A stretch of 64,000 bases of DNA from Panicum virgatum (GCF_016808335.1 NC_053140.1:32852586-32916585); one strand, 5' to 3'. Numbered from the stretch's first letter, positions 43,401 through 54,844 are shown. Notes: generated from the sequence alone by a model not told the origin. A program made the numbers and translations.

Positions 43401-43537
43401 AGGAGGCCGTACGCGTCTGCGCAGCGGGACTACGACGCCTTGGAGGAAGCTTTAACCGTTCCGCTACCTACCCCATCTACAACTCCAAAGAAATTTTAAA
43501 AGTAAAGCATACTTTTTTATTGTCCCGGGAAATTTAA
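40422..43537 (+). pseudogene. Antisense five-exon gene of the Tat element (gypsy-type transposon domain, coiled coil)
   Basis: Encodes the extra protein of Tat elements, of unknown role, on the strand opposite to gag-pol. Exon 1 (40422-41338) carries the conserved domain: WGRSTTDVPYLETLVAAGLL, HERGFGVPAGRFVRALCHHY, EGYLGIQAHWDLWRHLF and WFYLRNDGCRLP. This fits the putative gypsy-type transposon family (PF04195). Predicted introns are 41339-41406, 41946-42027, 42780-42856 and 43299-43364, each 66-82 nt with GT-AG ends, and all joins keep frame. Exon 2 is a basic Lys/Arg/Glu helix (AERKKKRKDAEKRRQERKRK). Exons 3-5 continue as coiled coil (EEEEVWKAQYEVGSQIQAAL, then ELARQYSKVQWLEQWN). Lesions: a frame change near 40600, TAA at 41018, shifts in exon 3 (42150-42620) and TAG at 43142. 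It ends 37 bp from the convergent integrase stop. Confidence 0.75.
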
Positions 43538-43574
43538 GGTACGAATACAAAGTATGTACAAACGACTTGTAATT

Positions 43575-44840
43575 TCAAGGATAGAAGCGACGTAGCTGCT
43601 GGATGTTCCAAGCGTTGGTGAAGACTTCGCCTTTTTCGTTAGCTAGTTTGTAGGTGCCGGGTTTTAGAACTTCCACGATGATGTACGGACCTTCCCATGG
43701 CGGCATGAGCTTGTGGCGCCCTCGGTTGTCTTGTCTCAATCTCAACACGAGGTCTCCCATGTTGAGGTCTCGGCGTCGAACCCTCTGCGCCTGGTATCGT
43801 CGCAGAGACTGCTGGTAGCGTGCCGAGTGTAGAAGCGCCATGTCTCGAGCCTCGTCCACCTGGTCCAGCGAGTCCTCACAGGCCTGCTGGTTTTGGTGTT
43901 CTTGGTAGGCTTTGAGCCTCGGGGATCCGTACTCCAAGTCGGTGGGAAGGATGGCCTTGGTGCCATAGACCAGGAAGAATGGACTAAACCCCGTGGCTCG
44001 ACTCGGGGTTGTTCTCAGGCTCCAAATGACCGAGGGTAGGTCCGTGAGCCATCTTCGGCCAAACTTGTTCAGCTTGTTGAAGATTCTTGGCTTGAAGCCT
44101 TGTAGGATCATGCCGTTGGCACGCTCTACTTGGCCGTTCGTCTGTGGGTGCGCCATGGCCAATCAGTCCACACATATGTGGAAGTCGTCGCAGAACCTCA
44201 AGAACTTTTTGCCTGTGAACTGGGTGCCGTTGTCCGTGATGATTGAATTCGGAACCCCGAACCTGTAGACTGTGTCGGTGAAAAACTGCACGGCTTGCTC
44301 GGATTTGATTTTGGCGATGGGTCGAGCCTCGATCCACTTGGAGAACTTGTCCACTGCCACCAGTAAGTGGGTGAAGCCCCCGGGTGCTTTCTGTAGCGGT
44401 CCGACGAGATCCAGTCCCCACACGGCAAAAGGCCATGTGATGGGGATGGTCTGCAGAGCATGAGCCGAGAGGTGCGTCTGACGGGCGTTGAACTGGCAGC
44501 CTTCGCACGTTCGCACAATCTCTGTGGCATCGGCGACCGCGATTGGCCAGTAGAAACCCTGTCGAAACACGTTGCCTACGAGGGTGCGTGGCGCCGCATG
44601 ATGGCCACATACTCCGGCGTGGATGTCTCGGAGCAGCTCCCTACCCTCAGGGATTGGGATGCATCGTTGTAGGACCCCCCGAGGGGCTGCGCTTGTAGAG
44701 CTCCCTGTCGATCACGACGAAGGTCTTGGCTCTCCTGGCAACACGCCGCGCTTGAGCATGGTCCGAGGGTAGCACCCCTCGGTTGATCCAGTCGAGGTAC
44801 TGGTCACGCCAGTCTTGCGAAAGTGGAGCCTCATTAATCT
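43575..44840 (-). pseudogene. Gypsy pol: integrase
   Basis: Inserts element cDNA into the genome. On the minus strand the zinc-binding part (HAGVCGHHAAPRTL, near 44600) is followed by WPFAVWGLDLVGPL, ITDNGTQFTGKKF and HPQTNGQVERANG, holding the D, D and E of the catalytic triad. The C-terminal part contains VRRRDLNMGDLVLR and WEGPYIIVEVL. An in-frame TGA at 44165 sits between the second D and the E. A frame change occurs near 44675 in a G run. The frame stops at 43575, directly facing the end of the antisense gene. Confidence 0.88.
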
Positions 44841-45435
44841 ACATTACCTCACCCTCGTCCTCCGAGGTTACCTCGGTTTCTGTTTGCATGGGATCGACCT
44901 CGTCCACCGAGGGGTTCTCGTCGGAAAGCTCGGCGTTCGAGGGGCCCGGCTCTGCTGGATCCTTGAAATAGATGGAGGGCTTGGTGATGTCGCGAGCAAA
45001 GATGTTTGGGAGGACGGTGGTCCGCCCCGACGCGATCTTAGCTAGTTCGTCTGCATCCTTGTTGTACTTGCGCGGGACATGGTTGAGTTCTAGGCCGTCG
45101 AACTTGTCTTCGAGGCGGCGCACTACATTGCAGTGTGCCTCCATCTTCGGATCGTGACAACTAGACTCCTTCATCACTTGGTCGATGGCGAGCTGAGAGT
45201 CACCGTGCACGTCGAGGCGCTAGATGCCAAGCTCGATGGCGATGCGGAGGCCACTGAGGAGGGCCTCGTACTCCGCCATGTTGTTGGACGCTGGTAAGTG
45301 AAGGTGAATGACGTAGTGCATGTGCTCTCCGAGGGGTGAGATGAAAAGGAGGCTGGCGCCTGCACCGGTTTTCATCACCGACCCATCGAAGTACATAGTC
45401 CAGCATTCTGCTTGAATTTGCGGTGGGGGCAGCTG
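44839..45435 (-). pseudogene. Gypsy pol: second (archaeal-type) RNase H
   Basis: The minus strand shows [35 protein letters not shown], a stop (45222-45220), then LDVHGDSQLAIDQV and NKDADELAKIA. This is a complete second RNase H domain after the Gypsy RNase H, characteristic of Tat elements. The TAG interrupts it just before the third conserved segment. An acidic tail leads toward integrase. Confidence 0.85.
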
Positions 45436-46831
45436 GGTGTCGGTCCACTCAGCAACGAAATCGGCCAAAATTTGAGATTTGATTGCCTTATGAGGTGCAT
45501 ACGTGAGAGCCTCTCCCATGAGTTCCACCGACCACTTGGCAATCCTACCCTCGGCTTCCCTATTGCGGACTATCTCTCCCAGGGGGAAAGACGAGACCAC
45601 GGTGACGGGATGGACCTCGAAGTAGTGGCACATCTTGCGCTGAGCCAAGACTATTGCGTATAGAAGTTTCTGAATCTGCGGATACCGCGTCTTGGTTTCG
45701 GATAATACTTCGCTTATGTAGTACACCGGCCATTGGACGGGCAAAGCGTGGCCCTCCTCCTGTCTTTCCACAACGATCACTGCACTGACCACCTGGGTCG
45801 TCATGGCTACGTATAAGTAGAGGGGCTCGCCGTTCGTTGGTGGCGTTAGGATGGGGGCATGGGTGAGAGACGCCTTCAACCTGTCGAGGGCTTCTTGAGC
45901 CTCAGGGGTCCACGTAAAGCGTTCGGTTTTCCTCAGGAGTCGGTATAGAGGCAAGCCCTTCTCACCGAGGCGTGAGATGAACCGACTGAGGGCTGCAAGG
46001 CAACCCATGACCCTATGCACCCCTTCAGGTCTCGGATTGGTCCCATCCATCTGATGGCCTCGACCTTTTCAGGGTTGGGCTCGATACCTCGCTTGGAGAT
46101 AATGAAACCCAAGAGCATGCCTCGAGGCACCCCGAACATGCATTTCTCTGGGTTGAGTTTTACCCCTTTGGCCCTCAGGCAATTGAATGCGATTTTGAGA
46201 TCGGCTACCAGATCGCCCGTCTTCCTGGATTTTACAATAATGTCGTCGACATATGCCTCTACGTTCCGCCCGATATGGTCCCCGAACACGTTGAGCATAC
46301 ACCGCTGGTATGTAGCTCCGGCGTTTCTGAGGCCAAAGGGCATCGTGACATAGCAGTACATGTCGAAAGGTGTGATAAAAAAGTCGCGAGCTGGTCAGAC
46401 TCTTTCATCTTGATTTGGTGGTAACCAGAGTAGGCATCAAGAAAGGATAAAAGTTCACATCCCGCAGTTGAATCAACAATTTGATCGATACGTGGCAAAG
46501 GAAATGGAACTTTTCGACATGCTTTATTTAAACTAGTGTAGTCTACGCACATCCTCCAGCTTCCATTCTTTTTCTTCACTAATACAGGATTAACTAGCCA
46601 ATCGGGATGGAACACCTTCTTGATGAATCCGGCCGCCAGAAGTTTCTGCACCTCCTCGCCGTTCGCCCGGCGCTTGAGCTCGTCGAAGCGTCGCAGGCGC
46701 TGCTTCACCAGCTTGGAGTTGGGTCGGATATCAAGGGAGTGCTCGGCGACCTCCCTCGATATGCCAGGCATGTCCGAGGGGCTCCACGCGAAGATGTCTG
46801 CTTTGGCGCGGAGGAAGTCGACGAGCACCAC
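45436..46831 (-). pseudogene. Gypsy pol: reverse transcriptase and first RNase H
   Basis: The RT runs from HSLDIRPNSKLVKQRLRRF through GFIKKVFHPDWLVNPVLVKK, WRMCVDYTSLNKAC and FLDAYSGYHQI. It then changes frame near 46375 within a T6 run and continues as MPFGLRNAGATYQRCM and the catalytic YVDDIIVKS. A second frame change near 46040 (G4 run) leads to [20 protein letters not shown] and the RNase H body with [15 protein letters not shown] and [20 protein letters not shown]. The motifs are conserved but the frame is broken twice. Confidence 0.9.
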
Positions 46832-46834
46832 TTC

Positions 46835-47500
46835 CTATTTGCTGTGGAGGGTGGCGCTGATCTTCAACGCCTTATCGTCGGGGTGGCTCGGGTCGAGGGG
46901 CACCACCTTGATACCCTCGGCTGGCTCGAAGCTGCATGCGTGTCGGTGCGTGGAGTCCAAAGCTTCGCTCGCCATCTTGTCGAGGGTGGTGGCGAGGGCC
47001 TCGTCCTCCGCTTGGGCGTCGGCACGCTCGACGCACTCGACGTCACACTCGTTGGCATGCTCGAATGACGGGCCGACGGTGATGACGCCCTTCGGGCCCG
47101 GCATCTTCATCTTGAGGTAGGTGTAGTTGGGGACTGCCATGAATTTGGCGTAGCATGGCCGCCCAATATGGCGTGGTACGCCCCACGAAACCCCACCACC
47201 TCGAAGGTGAGTACTTGCGGAAATTCGCGGGAGTGCCGAAGTAGACGGGCAAGTCAATCTGCCCGAGGGGCTGGACTCGCTTCCCTGGCGCGACGCCATG
47301 GGACGGCGACACGCTGGGGCGCAGCTTGTCCAAGCCGATCCCCATGAGCTCGAGGGTGTGGGCGTACAGAATATTGAGGCTGCTGGCCCATCCATGAGCA
47401 CCTTGGAGAACCGGGTGTTGCCGATGATGGGATCCACGACGAGCGGGTACAGGCCCGGATTCGGGATGTAGTTGGGATGATTGTCGCGGCTGAAGGAGAT
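46835..47500 (-). pseudogene. Gypsy protease region with frameshift in the active-site loop
   Basis: Minus-strand aspartic protease. The active site appears as KVLMDG near 47385. Directly after this a one-base change moves the following conserved segment (SSLNILYAHTLELMGIGL) to another frame, and the rest (PLGQIDLPVYFGTPANFR) is in the frame of 47345-47043. A linker to the RT follows. Confidence 0.8.
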
Positions 47501-50015
47501 CGTATCCTCCGACCAGTCGAGGCAGGCTGGCGTAGCCCTTGTGACAGAGAAGAGCTCTCGGCGCTCTCGCTTGCGCTGCCGAGCGGTCATGTTTGCCGTA
47601 GGACCGCCGAAGATGAAGAAAATGTTCTCCACCGAGGGGTAGCCGTTGCCGCCCTTGTCCTCCTCGTCCTTTTCCTTCTTGGCCTCGTCCTTGCGGCCGA
47701 GACGGTTGAAGTACTTGCGGAGCATGTCACACTTTTCGAGGGTGTGATTGACCCTACCCTTGTGATAAGGGCATGGCTTCTTGAGCATGTCGTCGAATAG
47801 GCCACCGCCGCCTCGAGGGGGGCCTCGAGGACCTTTGCCATTGGGGGTGACGATGAGGGCCTCATCGGAGTCCTCCTCTTGCCCCTGACCGCGTTGGTTA
47901 GACAGTCCTTTCTTCTTGCCCTTCTTGCCTCGCTTGGGCTTCTTCGAGTTGTTCTTGGAATTGCTGCCCTCAGCGGGCGCGTCCACCTTGCTCTTGACTT
48001 TGTCGCCGTCGAAGATGGCACCGACCGCTTCTTCGCCATAGGCAAAGTTGGTCACCACTTCAAACAGCTCGTTCGCGCTAGAAGGTGGGTTTCGCCCAAG
48101 CTCGCGCGCGAGGTCCCTGCACGTTGTGCCCAGATGGAAGGCACTAATGACTTTGGAGTCCTTGACGCTGGGGAGCTCGGTGCATTGCTTGGAGAAGCGA
48201 TGGATGTAGTCCCGCAGAGGCTCATTGGGTTGCTGTCGGCACTCACGGAGATCCCAGGAGTTCCCAGGGCGCATGTACGTGCCCTGGAAATTTCCCACAA
48301 AAATCTTGACCAGATCAGCCCAGTTGTGGATCTGGTTGGCCGAAAGATGTTCGAGCCAGGTGCGTGCACAGTCTGCGAGATGCAGGGGAAGGTTGCGAAT
48401 GATGACCGCGTCATCGTTCGCGCCACCCAGCTGGCATGCGAGGCGGTAGTCGTTGAGCTAGAGCTCGGGATCCGTCTCTCCCGAGTACTTGGTCAGTGTG
48501 GTGGGCTGTCGAAAGCGTGAGGGGAAAGGAGCGGCGCGGATTTCCCGGCTGAACACACGGGTGCCTGGAGGCTCCGGTGATGGGCTCCTATCCTCCTTGC
48601 GATCGTAGCGTCCACCACGTCGAGGGTGGTAGCCGTGAGCGGCACCATCCTCCTTTTTCTGGTTCAGGACGTTGCGGGCGTCGCCGTCGTGGGCGTTGCC
48701 GCGCATGTCCCGAAGTCGGTCCTTCATAGGAGTCAGCTTGACACGATCGTGTACCGAGGGTGTCCTTGCCCTGTTTGCTGGTGGGGTATGCACTGAGGCC
48801 TCATGGTCCTGCTGTGCCACTCCATCAGCTCTCGCCGAGGCCGTAGAGCGCAGTCGAGACGCGGAACTCTCGGCCTGCTGTACTGCAGCTTCCTCGAGGA
48901 GCGCCTGTGCCTCCTTGTGCAGGTTGCGGCCCTTGGTTGTGGACGGTTCGGGCATTGCACGGATCAGGAGTGCTGCAGCGGTGATGTTCTGGCTGGCCCT
49001 GGGTAACACCAGGGGGCTTCCTTCGCGGCCCTCCGCCAGGATCCGCTCCCGGGCAACACGTCCCGACTCCCGAGCTCCTGTACCGTGGCCGGTGCGTCCT
49101 TGCTCGAGCGCGTGGCGCAGCTTCTGCGTTTGCCGATGCTCCTCGTCGAGCTTGGCTTCAAGCTCTCGGAGTTGCGCCAGCTGTTCTTGCTGCTCCGCCA
49201 CGTTTGCCGGGGTGGATGGCCCAGGTGCCGTAGTTGGTCTTGCCGCGGCCGTCGCGGCGCGAGTTGCGTCTACCGTGACGTCATCGTCGTTGTGGGGCTC
49301 CTATCACAGCGACGAAGCATTCCCGAGTTAGATCGTAGTCCCCCTCACTGGAGTCGTCGGAACAGGTGAGGCAATAGTCTGCCGCAACCTGAAACGACAA
49401 GAAAGCTTCCAGATCATGGATCCCGGAGTAATCCCACTCCAGGTTCGCGTGACCTTGCTCGGGGATAGACCCCTCGTCCGAGGTGTCAGGGTATGAGCTG
49501 TTAGGTGTTGACGCGATGAGGTTGCGGATCGAAAGCAGGTGATGCCCGGGCAAATCCTCGTACGCGCTCATGTTGGTGCTGACAGATGACGCGTAGGTTA
49601 TGGCCGAGGGCCGGATCCCATAAGGGAGGGGCGGCGGCCTTGACCCGTCTCCCGTCAGCGTCGTAGTCGGTGTTGATGGCGAAGGGGTGGTGTCTCCCCC
49701 CGTGGCGCCAGTTTGTGGCACACTCTCCTCGACCCGCGCAGGGGGGCCAGGGGGTGCCACTCTGCGCCGTTTGATGCGCGCTTGCCGTGCGCGCCGACCC
49801 GTGCGGCCCTAGAGTCGTGGTGGCGGTGCCGGGACGTCGGGGCTGGCTTTGGGCGGGAGGCGCTCCATGAGGTAATCGTTGCCGGTTGCCCGGAACTCGA
49901 GGCTCCCAAACCAGATCACGTGCCCAGCTGGGAACGGATCCGAAACGCCCATCGGAAACGGGTTTGATCTGCTCGCCATCTGGAGATCAACTGGAAAACA
50001 GAAAAGAATTGTCAC
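47500..50015 (-). pseudogene. Gypsy gag, broken
   Basis: Starts at about 50015-49981 (MASRSNPFPMGVSDPFPAGH) and continues through an acidic N-terminal part (49760-49281). A Gln/Glu-rich coiled coil follows (AEQQEQLAQLRELEAKLDEE, 49201 downward). The capsid region covers 48450-48050, with YIHRFSKQCTELPSVKD and FHLGTTCRDLARELGR. The zinc knuckle is CPYHKGRVNHTLEKC near 47760. Stops at 49809, 49281 and 48458 separate the parts, so gag cannot be made in one piece. Confidence 0.82.
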
Positions 50016-50021
50016 ACAGCG

Positions 50022-50039
50022 CCCCTACCTGGCGCGCCA
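50022..50039 (-). other. Primer-binding site of Tat Gypsy element
   Basis: Minus strand TGGCGCGCCAGGTAGGGG, two bases inside the 5' LTR. The identical 18-mer follows the LTR at 62081. I cannot name the primer tRNA with certainty. Confidence 0.85.
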
Positions 50040-50041
50040 AC

Positions 50042-51337
50042 TGTCGGTGTCCTGACGCTGCGGTCTAGCACCAACTAGTGAATATGCTGTGTGTTCCGGT
50101 CTCCAGATGGTTGATGCAAGAAGAAACACAATGACACCGGGTTTATACTGGTTTCGCCGATGAGGCCATATGTCCAGTAGAGGAGTGTGCACTGTATTAC
50201 TTGCACCGAAGTGCTCGTAGTAGGGGGTACAAGCTGAGGCGAGAGAGGGAGAGAAGCTCCCAGGTCTCAAGGTGTACTAGGAGTGATTGTGGCGAGTGCC
50301 AATATCGGTGGAGTGAGTACGTGCGTTCTCATGGTTCTTTTTCCTTTCGTTCCCCCCTCCCCCTTTTATAGGCTCACAAAGGAAGGGTTACATGCATGGA
50401 GGATCAGTGAGGTCGTCTACTTCTCACCCCCCCCCCGCCGTGGTCCGGAGGAGAACAGTGGGTCTTCCCTGTCGCCGAGCGCTGTGGAGCATGGCATAAG
50501 TTGTGGTCATCGTCCTTGCGAATCCTTGCGCCCATGCCCGGAGCGCGTCCCTATCCTGTGGCGCCAGGCGACGGTGGCATAAGTTGTGGTCATCGTCCTT
50601 GCGAATCCTTGCACTCATGCCCGGAGTGCGTCCCTATCCTGTGGCGCCAGGCGACGGTGTGGTGATAGCTGTAGAAGTGCGCAGAGCCCTACGTCGGATG
50701 TGGTGGGGTGTCGAGGGTGCTGAAGACTCCGATCTTTCCCCAGTCAAAGGCTGTACTGTGTCCGAGGGTCGCCGCCCACGCCCGCCGAGGGTCCTGCAAG
50801 GGGAAAAGTACACAAGGTGGGCGGCATAGCGGCAGACGGTGATAGGCAAGTCCGTACTGTACGTCACAGACCTGCCCCTCGCCGGGAATAGCGGCACAGT
50901 GGCGGGTGCAGGTTGAGGAGACACCGGTCACGTTCGCTGTGTGGCATGGTGGCCGATGCCAGCTGACGCCGCCCGACACCGTCTGACACCCGCCCCACGC
51001 TGCGGAGTAGTTGGCGAGTAAATGCGCCCCGTCCTGTCTGGCGGTTGGGCCGCCTCCTCAGTCTGCCGAGGGGGGCTCGAGCGAGGCGGAGTTTCCCCCG
51101 TGCCGAGGGCCCGCAGAGGGCTCGGCTGAGGGAGCCTCGAACGAGGCGGAGTTCGCTCCGCGGCTGATGAGGCCTCGGATGGGCCTTACCGTGGCGTTGG
51201 TCCGTGGGCCAAGTGTGTACTTCGAGATTCTCGTGCCCGAAGAGAATTTGGGCCATATGCTGGGCTGTGTTTTGCGTCGTTATTTGGGGGGAGTTTTAGT
51301 CCTAGGTTAGGGTGCCCCATAGTTATGGTACCCGACA
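50042..51337 (-). repeat. Gypsy 5' LTR, 1296 bp, with internal 83-bp tandem duplication
   Basis: Starts TGTCGGTGTCCTGAC and ends CCCGACA. It is longer than the 3' LTR mainly because a segment beginning GGCATAAGTTGTGG is present twice in tandem (50493-50575 and 50576-50658). A C10 run is near 50427-50436. Confidence 0.93.
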
Positions 51338-51342
51338 ACATG
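51338..51342. repeat. Target-site duplication ACATG, right copy
   Basis: Directly after the CA of the right Gypsy LTR; matches 36607-36611. Confidence 0.93.
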
Positions 51343-51945
51343 AAACCGGGACTTCACTAAATTGGGATGGTTTGGCGTAGTGGGGCAACTGTGTTGTTGG
51401 TTATTACAGTGGCTTAACTGTGTGTTGGGATTTGATCGGGTGGCTTAACCCGTTGTTGGAAGTTTACTGCTGCAGGTGGTTTAACCTGAGCATTCTGGTT
51501 TATAGTATGTGTCTCATTTAATTCTACTGCGTCAAAAAATGATAGAGTAGGTGTAATTCTGCTGTTTACCTTTATGTCAGCCTTTCTTGATATTTGCCTA
51601 CATTGCATTATTCTCAACACTTGTGGAGTACGAAGTGTGCTCAATCTTGCTATACCAAAACAATACTCAGTGGTGAAGATTTCAAGAAGGTAAGGTGGTG
51701 GAGCGATGTGCTAGGCGCGTGTTTTCCGGTCGGTTGCCTGTGGGGTGTCCCTGGAGGGCATTGCGAGTTTCTTCCGCTGAAGTGTTCTCTTTTTAGACCT
51801 TGTTGGTCAGTGTTGTAAGTGTTTTTATGTGCTTTATAAAGATACTTTTATGTTATTCACTTATAAGTCAGCTATATGTATGAAATCTTGATGCTGGCCA
51901 TACATATAGTGTACATTCGGATTATCCTTGAATCAGGGTGTGACA
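51343..51945 (+). repeat. LTR remnant related to the solo LTR at 30.5-32.2 kb
   Basis: Ends in CAGGGTGTGACA, like the solo LTR. The preceding 350 bp share several ordered phrases with it (CAGTGTTGTAAGT, then ATATGTATGAAATCTTGAT, then CATACATATAGT). The left part is missing because the Tat element and an older break separate it from any 5' portion. Confidence 0.55.
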
Positions 51946-52401
51946 ATTCATTTCTTCCCTTCTGGGGTAAGTCTCCTAACCTGTGTTTGTGTAGGTCTAG
52001 GTCTCTTAGAGCATCTCCGAGAGTGCCTAACAATTAGAGTTCTAAAATACTGATTTTGTGATCTTGCTAAAAATTATTGGCAGTGAAAAATAGCTCATTC
52101 TCCAACAGTACCCAAAAATTAGTTCCCAAAAATATTTAATTGCTGCCACATCATCAATATGTGGGCCCATCAATCTATCTTATTCTCATGATTCCTCGCC
52201 TCTCTCCCCTCCATTCCCAGGCAGGCCACCGCTACTCTTCTCTCTCATCTTTTCTTTATTTTCCATCAAATCAGCAAAAGCTCGATCTTCCTGTCCTCCG
52301 AGCTTGGCCAAACATCTCCATACTTCATTCTCTCAACTGAAGCACCATAAGCAGCTAGCAGCTCTCCTCCTTTTCTCTAACCCGAGCTCTATAGGAGCCA
52401 A
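51946..52401. other. Intergenic with MITE-end fragment
   Basis: Contains AGAGCATCTCCGAGAGTG at about 52009 and TTCTCCAACAGTACCC near 52100, similar to ends of a widespread grass DNA transposon family. No complete element is delimited. The rest is pyrimidine-rich without a supported gene. Confidence 0.4.
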
Positions 52402-54144
52402 CACTACTAGAAAACAGTCCATGAGCACCGGTTGGAAAGGACAGACACCGGATTTTCAACTGATACCCCGAAATCGAGACCAAAGGCATCGCTCTAGGAC
52501 ACTGGATATTTCAACAGGTTGAAAAGTCCAACCGGTACCACAGAGGCTGCCACGCTGAGGCAAGCGGGCATCCTACCAAAGAGTTTTACCCATTTGTCCA
52601 TAATCTAGTTTTATTTATTTATGTTTATTATTGTTTCAGAATTACTACGCGTACCCGAGCTCTACAGTACTATATGTCTATTGGTCGTGTTTGAGTTCAG
52701 AAAATATTCGAAATTAACTAAATGTCAAAGGCAAACATATAATTAAGTTATTTAGCAATAATAACGTATTTGCAAATATACAAACAATACTATTTACAAA
52801 TATACCAGTCATGTTTGTAGTGCAAGTACTAGGCCCCTTGTGACGTCGAAGCGGACACTATTGATGTGACCGTCGTGGTAGAACTCGCCTCTAGGATCCA
52901 GGATCTCTCACAAAATGAACCCTGCAAGCTCCCCGCACACGGCGTTAATCCGATCAATACTATAAGCTTCTTCCCTAATTTAACTCATCTATCATTTTTG
53001 GGGAAAAAGATCAATATGTTAATTCATCGCGTTAGTATAATTAGGAAAATGAACTTGTGAACAGTTTGTACATACTCTTTGCCTCTCGTCAGTATACCTC
53101 CCGCATGGAGTTAGAATGTGCTGGAACTCGCATATGTATTACCCACACTAATCAGTTACTTGTCTTGTCTGGCACACTTTAGGATAAATAAACTAATTAT
53201 TCAATATTTGTGTATGCCAATTTAGAACAATTGAGAATACTTAGAAAAAGGTTCGCGACCCAACATATCGAATAATCCATTATAACTTTCAGTTCCGGCC
53301 TCCAATGACCTGCTCCCTTGTTCTTTTTCACAAATTGTTTCCACATTCTGTGCTCAGAGTTAAGTTTGATATTGAATAATTATTTTAAACATAAAAAGGA
53401 TTTGATTGTGCAAATTGAACTTACATGTTCAATGGGTCTAAGAAGTGTTGGATTGCCTCCTTTGGGTACCTCATAGAGTCGAACACTACAAGATTACCGG
53501 TCTCCATGTTATGTACGAGCTAAATCCAATGATAACTGCAGATATGGATACACAAGCATATATACATGCATTAGACTTAGCATTTATTTAGGAATATAAA
53601 AGAGGTATGAGTCGACCAAGACATACCCAAAGTTGAAGGGTATCATTACATAGGATTTGTAGCGTTGGTGCATCAGGAAATGGTACATGTTTTGACACAT
53701 CTCCTTGAATTTTTCGTTAAGACTTTCTGGTTGACTAGCAGCAGCATCATGAAGCCCACCTGATGCTGCCATCCTTCTTATTGGCATCTTTGAATCTCCA
53801 TGCTAAACGATGAAATACAAATTATATAGTGCACAAAGATACTTTTAGCGCCGGTTAACCAGAAGTATTAATCTAGAGATAAGTGATACTTACATAACAA
53901 AAATGGTGATGACAGAGATGTCCAGGGCTTGTCGACGGAATATGTGATGTAGAAGTTCGAAGTACACTTAGAAGTCATCCTCCCCGCGGAAGAAAACTTG
54001 GTCGCGATACTTGACTCCAAACATATTCATTTCTTTCCTCGACATTTTTATGTATCATTTATGCAAATTGTACATCTGTGTGCCTAGACTGATCTCCTCC
54101 TCGTCAGTGACAAAAGGTTTTCCATGCTTGTATGGAACAACAAC
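52402..54144 (-). repeat. Left arm of CACTA inverted repeat (3' half of left copy)
   Basis: Contains, on the minus strand, second-ORF exon remnants: PYKHGKPFVTDEEEISLGT (about 54140), KEMNMFGVKYRD (about 54030), a segment at 53787-53584 with KFKEMCQNMYHFLMHQ, and the last exon near 52960-52870. Aligned in reverse complement with 56683-58470 it matches base for base over long stretches, for example the last exon and the flanking intron sequence. Confidence 0.8.
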
Positions 54145-54329
54145 TTCAGCCCTTGGGATATCCTCCATTCACCCCTGTGCCTGCTCAAGCGTTAGTCCTA
54201 TTTCTTGAAGAAAATCCACCATGTGTTGGTCTGGCAACTTCGGCACCACGGGGGGATCGAGTTCCTTTTGTTGTGTGCCTAGCTGAGGAACAGTCTTTCC
54301 ACATTTCTTATTTCTTTGCTGGTGGACCT

Positions 54330-54813
54330 TTATGAGCATCCGGTCATAGTCCGAGGGTAGTTGTTTTTTGGTGGTGGGTTGTTCAGTCGTGCGTAAATCT
54401 CTGCTGCTATTTGTGGATCTACTTGTACCCTCTTCTCTGGGACTTTAGGTTTGAAATGATATGTTGCCTCCTTTTGAACTGCCTCCCTCATTTCCTCCTG
54501 GGTCATCTCGTAAGCCAATTTCTTTTTAGGTCCTATTTTCTTTTCGACTGTTTTCTGTCTGCTTCTTGTTTGTGGGTCCAGACGGTGGGATGGATGATGT
54601 CTTTTTCTTTTCTTTTTCTTGTGCCGGAGGAGTTGGAGTACTCCTGGCCCTTTGCCCAGGCGGAGACGGTGCTGAGGGAGGTTCCGAAGAGGGATCACGA
54701 TCATCATTATCATAATCGGGTGGAGAACGGGGATCCACAGGAGCTGATGTGTTTACAATAAGTTTGATGTCGGCCTTGCGCCATAGAATAATCCCATGGA
54801 GTGCGTCTCCCAA
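54330..54813 (-). pseudogene. CACTA second-ORF (TnpA-like) fragment, left copy only
   Basis: The minus strand reads MGDALHGIILWRKADIKLIV, then a Pro/Ser-rich tract, then KKKLAYEMTQEEMREAVQKE and HFKPKVPEKRVQVDP. These are typical ordered segments of grass CACTA second-ORF proteins, also found in part at 10740-10322. The frame changes between 54713 and 54526. The right copy has lost this part. Confidence 0.7.
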
Positions 54814-54844
54814 TGTCTTCTCTCCATCCCCTCTAATGTCGGCC

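Larger units (their letters stand above)
36612..51337 (-). mobile_element. Tat-lineage Gypsy LTR retrotransposon with antisense extra gene
   Basis: A complete 14.7-kb element on the minus strand with target-site duplication ACATG, two LTRs, the primer-binding site at 50022-50039, gag, and pol in Gypsy order (protease, reverse transcriptase, RNase H, second RNase H, integrase). A long 3' region of 5.7 kb carries a gene on the opposite strand. The dual RNase H and the antisense transposon-domain ORF mark the Tat lineage (Grande-like group). Multiple frameshifts and stops show it cannot make its proteins. LTR divergence is clearly higher than that of the Copia element, so it is older. Confidence 0.94.

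Noticed and set aside
37815..43537. Separate host gene nested inside the Gypsy element
   Set aside because: The conserved domain is the one known from antisense ORFs of Tat elements, so it belongs to the retroelement rather than being a captured host gene.
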